From contig NZ_JTHP01000016.1 of the NCBI RefSeq assembly GCF_000943545.1, positions 31,354-95,353 of the forward strand: a stretch of 64,000 nt of DNA, given 5' to 3'. Each line of letters begins with the position of its first letter. Position 1 is the stretch's first letter. Positions 50,501-62,230 of the stretch are shown here, one piece after another. The notes below the pieces were generated by a model. It saw nothing but the letters and a program-made list of their open reading frames with translations, ran no database searches and was not told the DNA's origin. Source of the DNA: Paenibacillus terrae. Its GTDB lineage: Bacteria; Bacillota; Bacilli; Paenibacillales; Paenibacillaceae. Position numbers and translations under genes: made by a program.

Positions 50501-53500
50501 CAGATTATCCTCGTGACAAGACGATTCATGCGTTGTTCGAGGAACAAGCTGCTCGTACTCCGAATGCAGTAGCAGTCGTATGTGAAGAGGCAACCCTGTC
50601 CTACAGCGAGCTGAACGAACGGGCAAACAGACTTGCCAGAACGCTCCGCGAGCGTGGCCTCCAACCAGATGGTTTGGCTGGAATCATGGCGGATCGTTCC
50701 CTTGAAATGGTGGTCGGGATTTTGGCCATTTTGAAGGCGGGCGGGGCCTATGTCCCTGTGGACCCTGAATATCCAGAGGACCGCATTCGCTTTATGCTTG
50801 AGGATTCGGGAGCCAAGCTACTGCTGACACAAGCGCATCTCGAGAAACGCGTCTCCTTCGCCGGGGACATCATCAATCTGGACGGGACGGCTTCCTACAA
50901 GGAAGATATCTCAAACCTGAAGCCTACAGCCGGACCGGAGCATCTTGCCTACGTCATCTACACATCGGGTACGACAGGCAAGCCAAAGGGAACGCTGATC
51001 GAGCACAAAAATGTAGTTCGCTTGCTCTTTAATGATAAAAATATGTTTGATTTCGGTCCTCAGGATACGTGGACACTGTTCCATTCATTCTGCTTTGACT
51101 TCTCCGTATGGGAGATGTATGGGGCATTGCTGAACGGAGGACGTCTGGTCATCGTTCCATCGCTTACCGCGAAGAGTCCGGATCGTTTCTTGCAATTGCT
51201 TAAGGACCAGAAGGTCACCGTCTTGAACCAGACGCCGACATACTTCTACCAGTTACTACAGGAAGAGCTTGCTCATCACGCGGCAGAGCTGAGCCTCCGC
51301 ATGATTATCTTCGGTGGAGAGGCATTAAGCCCGGCCTTGCTCAAGGACTGGAGAACGAAGTATCCGCAAGTGCAGCTCATCAACATGTACGGCATTACCG
51401 AAACGACCGTACATGTAACATACAAGGAAATTACAGAGCTGGAAATTGAACAGGGCCGCAGCAATATCGGCATCACGATTCCGACGCTACGTGCTTACAT
51501 TTTGGATGAACAACGCCGACCACAGCCGATTGGCATTCCGGGTGAACTCTATGTGGCGGGCGTAGGCCTGGCGCGAGGCTATCTGAACCGACCGGAATTG
51601 ACGGAAGAGAAGTTTGTCGCTCATCCGTTTGAAGCGGGCGAGCGCATGTACCGCTCGGGTGACTTGGCACGCTGGCAGCCTGATGGCAGCATGGAGTATT
51701 TGGGACGGATTGACCATCAGGTTAAAATCCGTGGTTACCGTATCGAGCTGGGCGAAGTGGAAGCGAAGCTGCTCCATGCTCCGTCTGTAAGGGAGGCCGT
51801 TGTGCTCGCCCGTGAGGATGGAAGTGGACAAAAGGTGCTTGTCGCCTATTTCACTGCCGATCAGATGCTGACGGTAGGCGAATTGAGAAAAGTCTTGGCT
51901 GCTGAACTGCCAGCTTATATGATTCCGTCTTACTTCATGCAATTGGAACAGATGCCATTGACGCCAAATGGCAAGCTGGATCGCAAGGCGCTTCCCGCTC
52001 CGGAGGCCAATGTGCAGACAGGAGCGGTTTATGAACCGCCAAGGACGAAGGCTGAGGAAGCTCTGGCGTCCGTATGGCAAGGTGTATTGGGAGCGAAGCA
52101 GGTCGGCATCCATGATCATTTCTTCGACCTGGGTGGTGACTCCATCAAAGCGATCCAGGTATCCTCGAGATTGTTCCAAGCCGGGTATAAGCTAGAGATG
52201 AAGGATCTCTTTAAATATCCGACAATTGCCGAGCTAAGCCCGTATCTTCAGGAAGCCGGACGCACAGCAGAACAGGGCGAGATCCAAGGTGCAGCAGAGT
52301 TAATGCCAATTCAGCGTTGGTTCTTTGAACGCCATACAGCGGAGCCGCATCATTACAATCATGCCGTTATGCTCTATCGGAAAGACGGCTTTGATGAGGC
52401 TGCACTCCGATTGACGGTGACCCAAATTGCTACCCACCATGACGCGCTGCGTATGGTCTTCTGTTCTACAGAAGCTGGATATGCAGCCTGGAATCGGGGA
52501 ACGGACGAAGGTGAGCTCTACACATTGGACATCGCTGATGTGCGGCAGGCAGAAGACCAGGCAGCTGCCGTTCAGGCCAAAGCCGATGGCATCCAGGCAA
52601 GCTTTCACCTGGAAGACGGCCCACTGCTCAAGCTAGGCTTGTTCCATTGTGACGATGGTGATCATTTGTTGATTGTCATCCATCACCTCTTGGTTGACGG
52701 CGTATCCTGGCGCATTCTGTTTGAGGATATCGCAGCGGGATACGAGCAGGCGTTGAATGGACAAGCAATCGTTCTTCCTCAAAAGACCGATTCGTATCTT
52801 GTATGGTCTGAGCAAGCGGCGAAGTATGCAGCAGGGCCTGCTCTGGACAAGGAGCGTGCATACTGGCAGCAGATCGAGGAGGCGATTTTGGCTCCACTGC
52901 CAAAGGATAAGGATCAGGAGCCGGGCACCATTCGGGATACCGAGTCGGTAACGGTAACGTGGTCTGCGGAAGAAACGGACCTGCTGCTGCGACAAGCGAA
53001 CCGGGCGTATCATACGGAGACGAATGATTTGCTCTTGACTGCTCTGGGGGCAGCAATACAGCGCTGGACAGGCATGGAGCAGATTTTGGTCAATCTTGAA
53101 GGTCATGGACGGGAAATGATTATACCTGAACTGGATATCACCCGTACCGTGGGCTGGTTCACAACCCAGTACCCGGTTCTGCTGAACCTTCAAGACGGAC
53201 AGGAAGTATCAGCACGAATCAAGCGTATCAAAGAGAATTTGCGCCAGATTCCGCACAAAGGAATCGGCTACGGCCTTCTGAAATATATGGCACGGGAGAA
53301 AAGTGGCGAGTTCGGCGTAGAGCCGGAGATTTCCTTCAACTATCTTGGACAGTTTGATCAGGATTTGGAGGGGAATGCCCTCAGCCTATCCACACATTCA
53401 GTCGGTAAGGCGCTCAGCGACCACACACCGCAGCAGTATGCTCTGGATGTGAATGGCATGATTGCCGAAGGCCAGCTATCACTGACGGTTACGTACAGCA

Positions 53501-56500
53501 GCAGGCAGTATCGCAAGGAGACGGTGAATCATTTTGCTGAATTATTACAGTCCAGCCTTAGCGAGGTCATCCGACATTGTGTGGCGCAGGAGCGTTCACA
53601 GCTTACACCAAGTGATGTTTTGTTCCAGGGATTAACGTTGGAGCAGCTTGATCGACTTACAGCGCAGACGGCCCACATTGGAGAGATTGAAGATGTGTAC
53701 AAGCTTACGCCAATGCAGAAGGGGATGCTGTTTCACAGCCTGCTGGAGCCAGACTCCTCTTCATACTTCGAGCAGGCTACGTTCGAGTTGCGAGGCAGCT
53801 TCGATGTAGATACCTTCTTCGAGAGCTTCCAGGCTTTGGTGCAAAGACATGCCATACTACGTACCAGCTTTTACAACAACATTGGTGATTTACCGCTGCA
53901 AGTTGTCTTTAAGCAACGGCCAATCCCTCTGCACTACGTAGATTTGCGCGACGCATCTATGCAGGAACAAGAAGCCCGGATCAAAGCTCACACGGCTGAG
54001 GATATGGCTAAGGGGTTCAGCTTGTCGGAAGATCCGCTGATGCGAGTGACCGTCTTGCAGAAGGAGCAAAGCTGTCTTGTATTGTGGAGCTTCCACCATA
54101 TTGTCATGGATGGCTGGTGTATCCCGATCATTACACAGGAGCTGTTCGATTATTATTCTGCCAAGAAACAGCAATTACAGCCTGTGCTACCGCCAGCTCA
54201 GCCTTATAGCCGTTATATTGAGTGGCTTGATGCACAGGATGATAAAGAAGCTTCAACATATTGGAGCCAATACCTCGAGGACTATGATGGGAATACCGTA
54301 TTGCCGGAAGGCAAGACGAAATCTCAAGCTAAAGAAGCGGGCTATGTTCTAAATGAGCATGTTCTCCATCTGGGTGCATCCTTGACCGATAAAATGGATG
54401 TTGTGGCGAAGCGAAACCACGTGACCGTCAACACCTTAATGCAGACAGCTTGGGGACTGATTCTTCAACGTTATAATGCCAGCTCGGATGTGGTTTTCGG
54501 CGGCGTTGTGTCAGGTAGACCGGCTGAGATTGCAGGTATCGAAAATATGGTGGGTCTGTTCATTAATACAGTACCTATCCGTGTACAGTCCTCCAAAGAC
54601 GAAGCCTTTGTCGAGGTCATGAAACGTACACAGGCACAATCGCTGGCAGGCCGTGCTTACGACACCTACCCACTATATGAGATTCAAGGGAAAACAACCC
54701 AAAAGCAGGACCTGATTACTCATATTATGATCTTTGAAAATTATCCGCTCGACGAACAGGTGGAACAGTCGGGTAATCAAAATGAGGACAATCTCGAAGT
54801 CGCGAACTTTACCATGTTTGAACAAACGAACTATGGCTTTAACCTGGTTGTGATTCCAGGCGAGGATATCAAGGTCTGCATACGTTACAATGCTTTGGTC
54901 TACGAACAAGAAAGCATTGCACGAATCGGTGGACACTTGATGCAAATGCTCGATCAGGTAGCTACTCGTCCGCAGGCGACCATAGAGGAGCTGGAGATTG
55001 TAACATCTGAGGAACGGGTGAAACTGCTAGACTGGGACGGCAAGGCCCACACCTATCCAAGCGATCAGGGTCTGCATACCTTGTTTGAAGAGCAGGTTGT
55101 CCGTACGCCAGATAAGATTGCAGCTGTTAACGGCGATATTCAGGTCACGTATCGGGAGCTGAACGAGCAGGCGAACAGATTGGCCTCCACCTTGATCGCT
55201 CAGGGACTTCGGAGTGAACAAGTGGTTGGTCTGTTGGCGGATCGGTCTGTAGAACTGCTTGTCGCCATCATGGGTGTGCTCAAAGCGGGCGGGGCCTATG
55301 TACCTATTGATCCTGAATATCCGCAGGAACGGATTCAGTATATTCTGAAGGATTCTGGCGCTGGAATTTTGCTCACACAGAGCCACTTGACGGAGCTGGC
55401 CTCCTTTGAGGGAACGGTTATGGAATTGGATTCCCCGCACATCTACGGCAACGGGGTGGATAACCCTGATCTGCCTGTGAGAGGAAACGATCTGGTGTAT
55501 TTAATCTATACCTCGGGTACAACAGGGAATCCGAAGGGAACCATGATTAACCATAAAGGGATCGTGAACTACATCTGGTGGGCCAATAAGGTCTACTGTG
55601 CAGGGAAACCAACAGATTTTCCGCTGTACTCGTCCATTTCGTTTGACCTGACGCTGACATCAATTTTCACTCCATTAATTAACGGAGGATTAGTACGGAT
55701 TTACGATGGTATAGATAAAGCGGAGGTTGTTCAGCATATTTTGCGCGAAAATGCGGTGGACATTCTCAAGCTGACGCCGACTCATCTCAGCCTTATTAAA
55801 GATATGACCATCCCGGCGGAAAGTCGCATTCAGCAGCTCATTGTGGGTGGAGAGAATTTGACCACACATTTGTCGCAAACCATCACAGATCTCTTTGGCG
55901 GCAACATCAAAATCTACAATGAATACGGTCCAACCGAAACGGTCGTCGGCTGCATGATTCACCTGTACGATCCTGTGAAGGATACACGTGAATCCGTACC
56001 TATTGGATTGCCAGCAGACAACATATACATCCATATCCTAGATGAACAACTTCGTCTCGTGCCATTAGGCGTGGAGGGCGAAATGTACATCGCAGGGGAC
56101 GGGGTAGCCCGCGGATACCTGAACCGTCCTGAGCTTACCGCAGAAAAATTCATTAGAGACCCGTTCGCCTCGGAAGGAAATATGTATCGAACCGGGGATT
56201 TGGCCCGTCGTCTTCCTAATGGAGACATTGAGTACATTGGACGTATTGACCATCAAGTTAAAATACGGGGCTATCGTATAGAGCTTGGTGAGATTGAGGC
56301 CAAGCTGCAGGATATTCCACTTGTAGAGGAAGCTCTCGTTGTTGCGTGGGCAGATGCCCATGGACAGAAGTCTCTGTGTGCCTACTTCGTAGCTGATCGG
56401 GAAATGTCTGTCAGTGAGCTGCGGAACGAACTTTCTGGACTGCCTGCGTATATGATCCCGTCCTACTTCGTCCAACTGGACGTGATGCCTTTGACACCGA

Positions 56501-59500
56501 ATGGCAAGCTGGACCGTAAGGCACTGCCTGAACCGAACTCGGGTGTGAAAGCGGGCGCGGCCTTTACTGCTCCGCGGACGGATGTGGAGAACATTTTGGC
56601 TTCGATCTGGCAGGGTGTGCTAGGTGTTCCGCTTGTCGGCATACATGACAATTTCTTTGAACTTGGAGGCGACTCGATCAAATCGATTCAAGTGTCCTCA
56701 AGGCTTCTCCACGCAGGCTATAAACTTGAGATGAAGGATTTGTTCGGCTATCCAACCATTGCAGAGCTGGCCCAGCGCGTTAATGCAGTCAGCCGAATTG
56801 CAGATCAGAGCGAGGTACACGGAGCGGTAAGACTGGGACCTGCCCAGCGCAGATTTTTCGACGAGCAGTCGACGGACCTGCACCACTTTAATCAGTCGGT
56901 CATGTTGTACAGACGGGAAGGCTTCAATACTGATGCGCTCGCCAAGGTTGTTCGGAAAATTGCAGAACATCATGATGCACTGAGACTGGTGTTCCGCCAA
57001 GGAGAGCGGGGGTTTGAAGCCTGGAACCGCAGCTTAGGTGAGGGTGAGCTTTATAGCCTCCAGATCCACGATCTGCGGGATGAAACAGACCCGGCTTCGG
57101 CAATAGAAGCAGGTGCGGAAGCCATTCAGCGCAGCATCTCTCTCGGTGATGGACCTCTCTTAAGATTGGGCCTGTTCCGCTGCGCGGAAGGCGAACATCT
57201 GTTAATCGTTATTCATCATCTGGCTGTTGATGGCGTATCCTGGCGCATCCTCTTTGAGGACCTGCAGGAAGGCTACGAGCAGGCAGCACGCGGAGAAGCT
57301 GTCAAGCTTCCGCAGAAGACGGATTCGTACCGTGCATGGGTTGAGGGAATCACACAATATGCGAACAGTCCGGCGGCTGAACAAGAACGCAGCTATTGGG
57401 CAAAGGTAGAAGGGGATGGCTTCGCCCCTCTTCCAAAAGACAAGGTAGACGACGCTCTTCTCATCAAAGACAGCGAGACTGTTACGGTGAGATGGTCACC
57501 AGAAGAGACAGAGCAGTTCCTGAAAGAGGCGAACCGCACTTACAACACAGAAGTTAACGATTTGCTCCTGACGGCCCTCGGCATGGCTGTTCACGAGTGG
57601 ACTGGGATTGAACGTATAGGCATCCTTCTGGAAGGACATGGACGGGAGCCTGTTGTACCTGAACTGGATATCACTCGTACTATAGGCTGGTTTACAAGTC
57701 AATACCCTGTCGCCCTTGAGATGAAAGAGGAGCTGGAGATCGGCGCTAGAATCAAGCGTGTCAAGGAAGGCTTGCGTCACATTCCTAACAAAGGTGTCGG
57801 ATATGGTATTTTGAAATATTTGAGCGACGTATCCGATGTCTCCTCCTTCTCGGCTGAACCGGAGATTATCTTCAACTACCTGGGACAGTTCGACCAGGAT
57901 CTTGCAGGGGGAATGATGGAGGTATCGCCTTACTCAGTAGGATCTGAGGTCAGTGAGCAGATGGTACAGCATCAGGCATTGAACATTAATGGACTGATTG
58001 CCGAAGGACGACTTCAACTTTCGGTCAGCTATAACCGTCAGCAGTTCCACACGGAGTCGGTAGAGAAGTTTGTCGGCATCCTGAAGAACTGTCTCAGCGA
58101 AGTCATTGGACATTGTGTACGAAAGGAAAGAACGGAACTTACACCAAGCGATGTACTCCTCAAAGATATCAGCCTGGGAAAAATCGAGGAGCTGGAAGAG
58201 CAGACACGGCATATCGGCAGCATTGAAAATATTTATAAACTGACACCGATGCAAAAGGGAATGTTGTTCCACAGCTTGCTGGAGCCTCATTCGGAAGTCT
58301 ACTTTGAGCAGGCCAAATTTGAAATTCACGGAGCATTCTATCCTGAGGATTTCAAACGCAGCTTAAAGCATCTGATGAAACGGCATGCCATTTTGAGAAC
58401 GAATTTCCATGCCGGATGGGGCGATTTCCCTATACAGATTGTGTTCAAAGAAAGAGCGTGTGACTTCGTATACGAGGACCTGCACGAGCTGGAATCCGAT
58501 GAAATTGAAGGGCGTCTTGCAGCTTATACTGCTCAGGACAAAGCAAGAGGCTTTGATCTTGCCGAAGGAGCATTGCTGCGAGTGACCATTCTACGGACGG
58601 CAAAAGAGGCTTACCATCTGCTGTGGAGCTCTCATCACATCATTTTGGATGGCTGGTGTATGCCTCTTGTGCTTCAGGAAGTGTTTGAAACGTACGGGGT
58701 TCTGCGTGAGCAAAGGGAGCCTGAGCTTCCTGCTGCTGTATCGTACAGTCATTATATTCAATGGCTGGAGGAGCAAGGTGAGGAAGAGGCATCCTCTTAC
58801 TGGAGAGGTTATCTGGAAGGTTACGAACAGCAGACGAAGCTGCCGCAAGCGACAACACAGCCATTGGCAAAAGCAGAAGCCTACGTATCAGAGAAGCTTG
58901 TATTCACGTTGGATGCGGAGCTGACCGAGCGGCTGGAACAAGTGGCCAAGCAGAACCAGGTAACGATGAACACGCTGATGCAAGCAGCATGGGGAATCGT
59001 GTTGCAGCGCTACAATAGAAGTCAGGATGTCGTCTTCGGAAGTGTGGTATCGGGAAGACCTGCCGAGATTCCAGGTATCGAAAGCATGATCGGTCTCTTC
59101 ATTAATACGGTTCCGGTTCGGGTACAGGCCGAGGGAAGCGATACGTTCTCCCATGTGATGAAAAGACAGCAGGAATTATATTTGGCAGGACATGCTTATG
59201 ATTCCTATCCGCTCTATGAGATTCAAGCACAGAGCGAACAGAAGCAAGATTTAATTTCCCACATTATGGTATTCGAGAATTATCCGGTAGAGGAGCATCT
59301 GGAAGAGAAAATTGCCAGTGAAGAGGCTGAATACAAAATTACGGATGTTCAGATGTTTGAACAGACGAATTATGATTTTAACCTCATTGTGCTGCCGGGT
59401 CGTAATCTGGAGTTCTTGTACCGTTACAATGCCCGCGTCTATGATCGGGAGAGCGTGGAACGGATTCAAGGGCATTTGATGAAAATTCTGGGAAATGTAT

Positions 59501-62121
59501 CTATTCATCCTGCCATTCGTATTGATGAGCTGGAGCTGATCACGCCAGAAGAGAAATCGCAGATTATAGAGGTGTGGGGCGATACAGCAACTCCTTATCC
59601 GCGTGAGAAGACCCTTCACGGCATATTTGAGGAAAAAGCGGCGCTCACACCGGATCGTACAGCACTTATCTATGGCGAAACGAAGCTTACCTACGGAGAA
59701 CTTCATCAGCAGGCGAACCGCCTCGCACGTACGTTGCGTGACCAAGGGGTCAAACCGGACCAGCCAGTCGGCATCATGGTTGAGCGCTCGCTTGAGATGA
59801 TCATTGGCATCCATGCCATTCTAAAAGCGGGTGGGGCCTATGTACCGATTGATCCGGAATTCCCGGAAGATCGTATTCGCCACATGCTGGAGGATTCGGG
59901 TGCGAAGCTTCTGCTGACGAAAAACCATCTCAAAGATCGTTTTCCGTTTGCTGGCACGCTCCTGGCACTTGATGACCCGCAGGCGTATCATGCTGATGAC
60001 TCGAATCTGGAGCCACTCGCAGGGCCGGAGCATCTGGCGTATATTATTTACACGTCAGGTTCAACTGGCAAGCCGAAAGGTGTAATGATTGAGCATCGCT
60101 CTGCCGTCCATACGCTGAGTCAGTTGGAAGCTGAATATCCGATGTTGGCAGGTGACCGATTCCTGCTTAAAACGACATTCACCTTTGACTTCTCCGTGCC
60201 GGAGCTGTTCTGCTGGTTCTTTGGGCAGGGAACCCTCGTGATCCTGCCGCAGGGCGTGGACAAAGATCCGGTGGCACTGCTGGAGGCCGTGGATACGAGC
60301 CGTATCACGCATCTCAATCTGGTGCCGTCGATGCTCAGTGTTCTTGTTCAATATTTGAAAGAAGGCGGCAGCCAAGGATTCCTTACTTTGAAATACCTGT
60401 TGGCCTGCGGTGAGACGCTGCCCGCCAAACTTGTGGAAGAGTACTATAAAGTATCTCCATACGCAGTGCTGGAGAACATCTATGGTCCTACGGAAGCGGC
60501 CGTATATGCGACCCGATATACAACGAGTCTTGAGACTGCTGCTCTAACGCATGTGCCTATCGGTAAGCCGTACGCTAACGTCCAAGTATGGATGATGGAC
60601 AGTGCTTCTCAGGTATCACCTGTGGGTGTACCGGGAGAACTCTGCATTGCAGGCGAAGGGGTAGCGCGAGGGTATTTCAACCAGCCGGACCTGACGGCAG
60701 AGAAGTTCATTCCTCACCCGTACAAACCGGGAGCACGGATTTACCGGACAGGCGATTTGGCCCGATGGCTGCCAGACGGGAATATTGAGTATTTGGGGCG
60801 GATCGATCACCAGGTAAAAATCCGGGGTTACCGCATTGAACTGGGAGAAGTGGAGGCACAAATTCTTAAAGTGCCATCTGTGCAGGAAGCGGTCGTCCTT
60901 GCACTGGCTGATGCTACTGGAAGTACTCAGCTTTGCGCGTACTTTGTGGCTGAAGAGGGACTTGCAGCCAACGTATTACGTGAAGCACTGGCCAGCGAAC
61001 TGCCAAGCTACATGATTCCGACTGCTTTCGTACAGCTGGCACAAATGCCGCTGAATCCGAACGGCAAATTGGATCGCAAAGCGCTGCCGGCACCGGAAGC
61101 ACTCCTGCGGAGCACAGCGGAGTATATCCCGCCGCGTACGCCGACTGAAGTAGAACTGGCGCAGATTTGGTCCGAGGTACTCGGTGTGCAGGAAATCGGA
61201 GTCAAGGATCATTTCTTCGAACTTGGGGGCCATTCCCTGAAAGTATTGGGATTGATCCAGAAGATCTCGTCCAGCATGGGTGTCCAGCTCCCGCTCCAAC
61301 TCGTGTTCAATCTTCCGACAGTGGAGCAAATGGCACATGAAATATCCAAGCTGCGGACAAAAGATGTTCCTGATGAAGAAGAAATGGAAATTATCCACTT
61401 CCCAGGCAAAGGCACGCTTAAAGTATTTTGCTTCCCTCCTCGGGTCGGCTACTCTCTGGGTTACTATGAGATGGCTAGAGAGCTGGAAGGACATTGTGAG
61501 GTATACGGGCTGGAATTCATCGGCGATCGTTTTGGGAGTCAAGACATGCTGGATCGATACATGGATGCCATCGTGGGTATTCAAGCAGAGGGACCTTATG
61601 TCTTCCTCGGATACTCACTCGGAGGGAATCTGGCCTTCGAGGTGGCTAAAGCCATGGAAAGCCGAGGTCATCAGGTCAGCGACCTTATTATGGTGGATGC
61701 TATGAGAAAGACGTCCAAGGATGAATCGACGCCGGAGCAGCTTGAAGAGATCGTTGAGACGGTGTTGGACAGCATTGGGGATCAGTACAAAGCATTCTTG
61801 GCCGATCCATCCGACAGGAAGCGAGTCAAAGACAAAATGTTGATCTACTCCATCTATCGGAATGAGCTTATTAACGCAGGTGAAGTTCAGGCCAATATCC
61901 ATGCCTTGGTTGCAGAAGACGATAGTATTGGTCCGGTGACATCATCAGATAAATTGCTATGGCAACAGGCGACGCTTGGTCAATACGAAGAATACGGAGT
62001 TATCGGTACGCACGATGTGCTGCTTGATCCCGGTTATGTTGGGGAGAATGCTAAAGTGCTGAGACAGATACTTGGCAAGGTCGCAGAAGCATCATCTAAA
62101 AACAAGCCCATATTGTCCTAA
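38398..62121 (+). CDS. fusA: fusaricidin synthetase, six-module NRPS (FusA)
   Basis: 7,907 residues from ATG 38398 with AGGAG at 38385-38389; the GTG at 38389 overlaps that site and is rejected. Domain order: Cstarter-A-T | C-A-T-E | C-A-T | C-A-T-E | C-A-T-E | C-A-T-TE. All six carrier Ser residues (about 1001, 2035, 3540, 4582, 6093 and 7613), all six C-domain HHxxxDG sites and all three E-domain HHxxxDG sites are intact. The predicted order is Thr, Val-type, aromatic, Thr, Asn, Ala with D-forms at 2, 4, 5 and 6, as in fusaricidin. The length agrees with the about 7,900 residues known for P. polymyxa FusA. C3, C5 and C6 follow E or T-E modules and are DCL type; C2 and C4 are LCL type. It is the last gene of the operon, ended by a strong terminator. 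Confidence 0.96.
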   Translation: MNDMQLYDLTNAQKRIWYTELLYPDTSVSQLSGTAKMKGRIHIAAFMQSINLIIKQYDAFRIRITSVDGVPQQYVVPYEERQLEYLDLTHYESVSEVEALLEQHKSKPLQLLDSELFQFLIVKISEDEYWINTKMHHIISDGISMVIYGNQLTEFYMQIIQGNEPTLNDDCSYIQYIAEENAYELSDRYQKDKTYWLNKFSDLPELTGWKSYNPLSLSTRAVREHFTVPEVLYHELQAFCQQNRISLFQFFMGAMYIYIHKVTNQPDVVIGTSFANRGNKKEKQKIGMFVSTAAARTYVEKDMDVLSFLQDVARDQMSVLRHQKYPYNQLIQDLREMHGNKDIQRLFGVSMEYRLINWVDLDEVRILTDYDFCGDEVNDFVLHIVEILDEGELVLDVDYRTTLFERSEVTDMVSQLLTIAEQIIHAPQLPIAEVTLLGEADEQSILALSEGIVADYPREKTIHGLFEEQAERMPDHVAVQMGEQSITYLALNEQANQLARYLRSEGVGADTLVGIMADRSLEMIVGIMGILKAGGAYVPIDPDYPEERIHYMLEDSGVHLLLTQSHLWESTTFDGKLVNLDEVASYTGDTSNLESISGASNLAYVIYTSGTTGKPKGTLIEHKNVVRLLFNDKNLFDFSAQDTWTLFHSFCFDFSVWEMYGALLYGGKLVIVPSLTAKSPAAFLELLKDNKVTILNQTPTYFYQVLQEELAHSSTELSLRKIIFGGEALSPSLLKNWRVKYPDVQLINMYGITETTVHVTYKEITEREIEAGKSNIGRTIPTLSAYIFDEQRRLQPVGVPGELYIAGDGLARGYLNRAELTSEKFVEHPFRAGERMYRTGDLARWLPDDNIEYLGRIDHQVKIRGYRIELGEVEVQILKVPNVRETIVLARDDEQGQKLLCAYYVASTDLSPSELRSQLAAELPAYMIPSYFVRLEQMPLTPNGKLDRRALPAPEGSTQSSEDYLAPRTAAEAQLALIWQDILGVARVGVRDNFFEIGGHSLRATLLVSRIQKELGGSLSLREVFQWPTVESMARLVKERIPTVYESIPRAEESEAYPVSSAQKRLYVLRQMDGGELSYNMPGAFTVDGPLDRVRLESAFQALIQRHESLRTSFYMKDGELVQRVHRNVPFVLDYTEASVEETDTLVRSFIRAFDLSQAPLLRVGLVKLEEERHLLLFDMHHIISDGVSIQILVEELTSLYQGEQLPELHIQYKDYAVWQREHSENQWKELEAYWLQAFEGELPVLDLPTDYQRPSVRSFEGSRIDFTLDASGNKAIQELASRTGTTLYMVLLAAYSVLLHKYTGQEDIIVGSPVAGRPQAELESIIGMFVNTLAMRSYPAGDKTFQDYLLEIKETALKAFEHQDYPLEKLIEKLGIGRDVSRNPLFDTLLVLQNTEQAEQDMGGLRFTPYPLETVTAKFDLSLNVEEQGAELAFGLEYSTALYQRESVERLAMHLLRVLQAVAVNPQLKLAEIEMITPEEKVQIIEVFNATSAPYPREKTIHELFAEQVKRTPEQTALVFGNDQLTYLELEEKAGRLAQTLRRLGTLREQPVAVMGGRSIEMVIGMLAILQAGGAYVPIDPEYPEDRVRYMLDDSGAKLLLVQKGEFVSVDYGLPIVDLSSEEAYTAEPAQLETAQGSQGLAYVIYTSGTTGRPKGVMVEHRNVVRLVKETNYVELNESTRILQTGAVAFDASTFEIWGALLNGGQLYFVENDDILIADRLKAAIAKYGITTLWLTSPLFNQLSLQDEYLFRGLKTLLVGGDILSISHMNRVTEANPDLVPVNCYGPTENTTFSTTYKIPGRFEGGVPIGRPISNSTAYVVNGSLQLQPIGAWGELIVGGEGVARGYLNRPDLTAEKFVPSPVKDGELCYRTGDLVRWLPDGDLEFKGRIDEQVKIRGYRIELTEIEAQLTKVETVIDAVVVVRADELGEKQLCAYYVADRMLTAGEVRLALSQVLPGYMIPSYFVQLDRMPLTSNGKVDRRSLPAPQVGAHTGRKYTAPRTPAEEALASVWQGVLGAEQVGIHDNFFELGGDSIKAIQVSSRLLQAGYRLEMKELFKSPTIAELSAQIQTAVHMAEQGTVRGSASLTPVQQWFFGRKQAEPHHFNQAVMLYREQGFEEKALHHVLRKLAQHHDALRMVFRQTEQGYEAWNRGLEEGELYSLQTADLRNESNPVAAITVLSDDIQRSINLSEGPLLKLGLFHCQDGDHLLIVIHHLVVDGVSWRILFEDIAAGYEQVTQGQVLTFPQKTDAFRDWGDALSRYSESPEIEIHQAYWRDLEGQQLEQLPKDEAVESLLLRDSEVVTAQWTVEETDQLLRKAHRAYQTETNDLLLTALGMAVSKWSGIGKIAVNLEGHGREPIIPNIDITRTVGWFTSQYPVILDLGDDPEVAALIKSVKEGLRRIPNKGIGYGLLKTMASQVDADSFSLQPEISFNYLGQFDQDLQGSSLQISPYPTGSAQSLLEEPAYTLDINGMVTDGALTLTITYNGKQYKSSTMEQLAGYIEDSLRELLHHCVTQERSVLTPSDVLAKGLSIADLEELSKQTSHIGDIENVYSLTPMQKGMLFHDMFEPHTGAYFEQAAFDFKGSFDPTAFGQSLDAVVERHAILRTNFYSGWGKEPLQVVFRHRGAKLVYEDLREMNATQREAYLKTFAAKDKAQGFNLSEDELLRVSILCTGEDSFRLLWSFHHIVMDGWCVPLITQEVFEHYFALLEGRAPQLAEVQPYSRYIEWLEQQDEAAAANYWSRYLAGYDQQTLLPQVGEASKGEGYLSEKLNYTLDRELTGRLEKVARDAHVTMNILLQSIWGIALQRYNGSRDVVYGSVVSGRPAEIPGIDRMIGLFINTIPVRVKTEENLPFTVLMKQQQEQYMASHMYDTYPLFEIQAQTDQKQDLISHIMVFENYPVEEEVERLGGGEAAFEIEEAELLEQTNYDFNLIVLPGEEMRLLFQYNALVYDQETIEQIKGHLVHLMEQIVENPAISVDALELVTPQEREQILNVWGNTKVSYEHCSTFHGLLEEQAGRTPDATAILFEDEMLTYAELNAKANGLARRLRTQGINTGDLVGLIAERSLEMIVGIYGIMKAGGAYVPIDPEYPKERISYMLEDSGAKLILTQTRLLEHLGWTENVLLLDEPSTYDADTSNLKDTAGPDDLAYVIYTSGTTGQPKGVLVEHRGLQNLSDVYGALFEVTPQDRIVQFASLSFDASVSEILTALSQGAALCIPSTQDILDYALFEQFINDKGITIATLPPAYAIHLEPERLPALRCLLTAGSAASVELIEEWRKHVRYSNGYGPTEDSVCTTIWSVPDSEEATDIVSIGRPIANHSVYILDDHFRLLPAGVAGELCISGIGLARGYHNRPALMDEKFVGNPFTPGERMYRTGDLVRWLPNGTIEYLGRIDHQVKIRGYRIELGEVEAQMLRVQSVQEVVVMAVEGDDGQKDLVAYFVAARKLEVSELRAVLSEMLPGYMIPSRFIQLEDMPLTSNGKIDRKALQGEHGWVAASSVAPKTPVEIQLAEIWQEVLGVENAGVKDNFFHFGGHSLRAALLVSRIRKEMNREISLREVFESPTIEGLAHAIEGYTPLDFEEIPTAGVREHYPLSSSQKRLFILSQLEGGELSYNMPGILTVEGALDRERLEQAFRRLIQRHGSLRTRFVTVNGEPVQQFLTDVPFTVEYAELSEKEAEASLQQFVRPFDLGEAPLLRVGLIRIAHERHLLLFDMHHIVSDGVSMNILIEEFLRFYQEEDLLPALQIQYTDYAVWQQEQLGSERLKAQEAYWLDAFRGSLPVLDLPGDEVRPAVRSFAGDRIDFQIDSSLSASLQELATRTGSTLFMVLLAAYTALLHKYTGQEDVIVGSPVAGRSHATLEGLIGMFVGTVALRTYPEGEKPFEAYLQEVKETALQAYENQDYPFEELVEKLELQRDLSRNPLFDTMFVLQNIEQGEQEIEGLRFTPYDNVHPAAKFDLTLTVSEADGALNCTLEYATAIYKQETAERMAGHFVQLIREAIANPALPLSSIDIVTPQEKSKLMQKSAEARADYPRDKTIHALFEEQAARTPNAVAVVCEEATLSYSELNERANRLARTLRERGLQPDGLAGIMADRSLEMVVGILAILKAGGAYVPVDPEYPEDRIRFMLEDSGAKLLLTQAHLEKRVSFAGDIINLDGTASYKEDISNLKPTAGPEHLAYVIYTSGTTGKPKGTLIEHKNVVRLLFNDKNMFDFGPQDTWTLFHSFCFDFSVWEMYGALLNGGRLVIVPSLTAKSPDRFLQLLKDQKVTVLNQTPTYFYQLLQEELAHHAAELSLRMIIFGGEALSPALLKDWRTKYPQVQLINMYGITETTVHVTYKEITELEIEQGRSNIGITIPTLRAYILDEQRRPQPIGIPGELYVAGVGLARGYLNRPELTEEKFVAHPFEAGERMYRSGDLARWQPDGSMEYLGRIDHQVKIRGYRIELGEVEAKLLHAPSVREAVVLAREDGSGQKVLVAYFTADQMLTVGELRKVLAAELPAYMIPSYFMQLEQMPLTPNGKLDRKALPAPEANVQTGAVYEPPRTKAEEALASVWQGVLGAKQVGIHDHFFDLGGDSIKAIQVSSRLFQAGYKLEMKDLFKYPTIAELSPYLQEAGRTAEQGEIQGAAELMPIQRWFFERHTAEPHHYNHAVMLYRKDGFDEAALRLTVTQIATHHDALRMVFCSTEAGYAAWNRGTDEGELYTLDIADVRQAEDQAAAVQAKADGIQASFHLEDGPLLKLGLFHCDDGDHLLIVIHHLLVDGVSWRILFEDIAAGYEQALNGQAIVLPQKTDSYLVWSEQAAKYAAGPALDKERAYWQQIEEAILAPLPKDKDQEPGTIRDTESVTVTWSAEETDLLLRQANRAYHTETNDLLLTALGAAIQRWTGMEQILVNLEGHGREMIIPELDITRTVGWFTTQYPVLLNLQDGQEVSARIKRIKENLRQIPHKGIGYGLLKYMAREKSGEFGVEPEISFNYLGQFDQDLEGNALSLSTHSVGKALSDHTPQQYALDVNGMIAEGQLSLTVTYSSRQYRKETVNHFAELLQSSLSEVIRHCVAQERSQLTPSDVLFQGLTLEQLDRLTAQTAHIGEIEDVYKLTPMQKGMLFHSLLEPDSSSYFEQATFELRGSFDVDTFFESFQALVQRHAILRTSFYNNIGDLPLQVVFKQRPIPLHYVDLRDASMQEQEARIKAHTAEDMAKGFSLSEDPLMRVTVLQKEQSCLVLWSFHHIVMDGWCIPIITQELFDYYSAKKQQLQPVLPPAQPYSRYIEWLDAQDDKEASTYWSQYLEDYDGNTVLPEGKTKSQAKEAGYVLNEHVLHLGASLTDKMDVVAKRNHVTVNTLMQTAWGLILQRYNASSDVVFGGVVSGRPAEIAGIENMVGLFINTVPIRVQSSKDEAFVEVMKRTQAQSLAGRAYDTYPLYEIQGKTTQKQDLITHIMIFENYPLDEQVEQSGNQNEDNLEVANFTMFEQTNYGFNLVVIPGEDIKVCIRYNALVYEQESIARIGGHLMQMLDQVATRPQATIEELEIVTSEERVKLLDWDGKAHTYPSDQGLHTLFEEQVVRTPDKIAAVNGDIQVTYRELNEQANRLASTLIAQGLRSEQVVGLLADRSVELLVAIMGVLKAGGAYVPIDPEYPQERIQYILKDSGAGILLTQSHLTELASFEGTVMELDSPHIYGNGVDNPDLPVRGNDLVYLIYTSGTTGNPKGTMINHKGIVNYIWWANKVYCAGKPTDFPLYSSISFDLTLTSIFTPLINGGLVRIYDGIDKAEVVQHILRENAVDILKLTPTHLSLIKDMTIPAESRIQQLIVGGENLTTHLSQTITDLFGGNIKIYNEYGPTETVVGCMIHLYDPVKDTRESVPIGLPADNIYIHILDEQLRLVPLGVEGEMYIAGDGVARGYLNRPELTAEKFIRDPFASEGNMYRTGDLARRLPNGDIEYIGRIDHQVKIRGYRIELGEIEAKLQDIPLVEEALVVAWADAHGQKSLCAYFVADREMSVSELRNELSGLPAYMIPSYFVQLDVMPLTPNGKLDRKALPEPNSGVKAGAAFTAPRTDVENILASIWQGVLGVPLVGIHDNFFELGGDSIKSIQVSSRLLHAGYKLEMKDLFGYPTIAELAQRVNAVSRIADQSEVHGAVRLGPAQRRFFDEQSTDLHHFNQSVMLYRREGFNTDALAKVVRKIAEHHDALRLVFRQGERGFEAWNRSLGEGELYSLQIHDLRDETDPASAIEAGAEAIQRSISLGDGPLLRLGLFRCAEGEHLLIVIHHLAVDGVSWRILFEDLQEGYEQAARGEAVKLPQKTDSYRAWVEGITQYANSPAAEQERSYWAKVEGDGFAPLPKDKVDDALLIKDSETVTVRWSPEETEQFLKEANRTYNTEVNDLLLTALGMAVHEWTGIERIGILLEGHGREPVVPELDITRTIGWFTSQYPVALEMKEELEIGARIKRVKEGLRHIPNKGVGYGILKYLSDVSDVSSFSAEPEIIFNYLGQFDQDLAGGMMEVSPYSVGSEVSEQMVQHQALNINGLIAEGRLQLSVSYNRQQFHTESVEKFVGILKNCLSEVIGHCVRKERTELTPSDVLLKDISLGKIEELEEQTRHIGSIENIYKLTPMQKGMLFHSLLEPHSEVYFEQAKFEIHGAFYPEDFKRSLKHLMKRHAILRTNFHAGWGDFPIQIVFKERACDFVYEDLHELESDEIEGRLAAYTAQDKARGFDLAEGALLRVTILRTAKEAYHLLWSSHHIILDGWCMPLVLQEVFETYGVLREQREPELPAAVSYSHYIQWLEEQGEEEASSYWRGYLEGYEQQTKLPQATTQPLAKAEAYVSEKLVFTLDAELTERLEQVAKQNQVTMNTLMQAAWGIVLQRYNRSQDVVFGSVVSGRPAEIPGIESMIGLFINTVPVRVQAEGSDTFSHVMKRQQELYLAGHAYDSYPLYEIQAQSEQKQDLISHIMVFENYPVEEHLEEKIASEEAEYKITDVQMFEQTNYDFNLIVLPGRNLEFLYRYNARVYDRESVERIQGHLMKILGNVSIHPAIRIDELELITPEEKSQIIEVWGDTATPYPREKTLHGIFEEKAALTPDRTALIYGETKLTYGELHQQANRLARTLRDQGVKPDQPVGIMVERSLEMIIGIHAILKAGGAYVPIDPEFPEDRIRHMLEDSGAKLLLTKNHLKDRFPFAGTLLALDDPQAYHADDSNLEPLAGPEHLAYIIYTSGSTGKPKGVMIEHRSAVHTLSQLEAEYPMLAGDRFLLKTTFTFDFSVPELFCWFFGQGTLVILPQGVDKDPVALLEAVDTSRITHLNLVPSMLSVLVQYLKEGGSQGFLTLKYLLACGETLPAKLVEEYYKVSPYAVLENIYGPTEAAVYATRYTTSLETAALTHVPIGKPYANVQVWMMDSASQVSPVGVPGELCIAGEGVARGYFNQPDLTAEKFIPHPYKPGARIYRTGDLARWLPDGNIEYLGRIDHQVKIRGYRIELGEVEAQILKVPSVQEAVVLALADATGSTQLCAYFVAEEGLAANVLREALASELPSYMIPTAFVQLAQMPLNPNGKLDRKALPAPEALLRSTAEYIPPRTPTEVELAQIWSEVLGVQEIGVKDHFFELGGHSLKVLGLIQKISSSMGVQLPLQLVFNLPTVEQMAHEISKLRTKDVPDEEEMEIIHFPGKGTLKVFCFPPRVGYSLGYYEMARELEGHCEVYGLEFIGDRFGSQDMLDRYMDAIVGIQAEGPYVFLGYSLGGNLAFEVAKAMESRGHQVSDLIMVDAMRKTSKDESTPEQLEEIVETVLDSIGDQYKAFLADPSDRKRVKDKMLIYSIYRNELINAGEVQANIHALVAEDDSIGPVTSSDKLLWQQATLGQYEEYGVIGTHDVLLDPGYVGENAKVLRQILGKVAEASSKNKPILS
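41560..45960 (+). other. FusA module 2: C-A-T-E, D-Val type
   Basis: LCL-type C domain (HHIISDG from residue 1181). A-domain pocket D-A-F-W-L-G-C-T-F-K from [25 protein letters not shown] and [11 protein letters not shown], a Val/branched-chain type. Carrier GGDSI, Ser 2035. E domain with HHLVVDG from residue 2215, EGHGRE and NYLGQFDQ. Confidence 0.8.
46040..49130 (+). other. FusA module 3: C-A-T, aromatic (Tyr-like)
   Basis: DCL-type C domain opening [13 protein letters not shown] with HHIVMDG at 2688. Pocket D-A-S-T-L-A-G-V-C-K from [23 protein letters not shown] and [11 protein letters not shown], closest to Tyr/Phe codes. Carrier GGHSL, Ser 3540. This is the position that varies among natural fusaricidins. 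Confidence 0.75.
49170..53640 (+). other. FusA module 4: C-A-T-E, D-allo-Thr
   Basis: LCL-type C domain (HHIVSDG at 3720). The A domain is nearly a copy of that in module 1 and has the same Thr code D-F-W-N-I-G-M-V-H-K. Carrier GGDSI, Ser 4582. E domain HHLLVDG at 4762 inverts the alpha carbon to give D-allo-Thr. Confidence 0.82.
53680..58190 (+). other. FusA module 5: C-A-T-E, D-Asn
   Basis: DCL-type C domain (HHIVMDG at 5233). Pocket D-L-T-K-I-G-E-V-G-K from [24 protein letters not shown] and [11 protein letters not shown], matching the Asn code DLTKLGEVGK apart from one Ile/Leu change. Carrier GGDSI, Ser 6093. E domain HHLAVDG at 6273. Confidence 0.83.
58210..61350 (+). other. FusA module 6: C-A-T, D-Ala without an epimerase
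   Basis: DCL-type C domain with SHHIILDG (HH at 6746). Pocket D-F-P-N-L-C-I-V-Y-K from [23 protein letters not shown] and [11 protein letters not shown]. Carrier GGHSL, Ser 7613. There is no E domain, yet fusaricidin ends in D-Ala; the published explanation in P. polymyxa is direct activation of D-Ala. Confidence 0.8.
61380..62121 (+). other. FusA terminal thioesterase domain
   Basis: Type I TE of about 240 residues: nucleophile Ser 7740 in GYSLGG (nt 61615), an Asp in LIMVDAM and a His in IGTHDVLL. It should release the chain by ester formation with the Thr-1 side chain, giving the depsipeptide ring. Confidence 0.88.
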
Positions 62122-62152
62122 GATTAATCAACAATAATAAGTTTTGGGCAGT

Positions 62153-62198
62153 AAAGACGCCCGGGTTCCTTTATATAGAAGGAACTCGGGCGTCTTTT
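62153..62198 (+). terminator. strong terminator after fusA
   Basis: AAAGACGCCCGGGTTCCTT, short loop, AAGGAACTCGGGCGTC then TTTT. It lies between convergent genes and may serve both. Confidence 0.93.
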
Positions 62199-62230
62199 GT
62201 GTTTTTTGCAACCATCAACATGTAGAGTAT

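Noticed and set aside
38398..62121. Many 60-300 codon antisense and +1 frames inside fusA
   Set aside because: They are shadows of a long GC-balanced coding frame without ribosome sites or families.
38398..62121. Polymyxin, tridecaptin or paenibacterin synthetase
   Set aside because: Six modules, no Dab-type codes (Dab pockets differ from all six read here), and a fus tail-gene set upstream.
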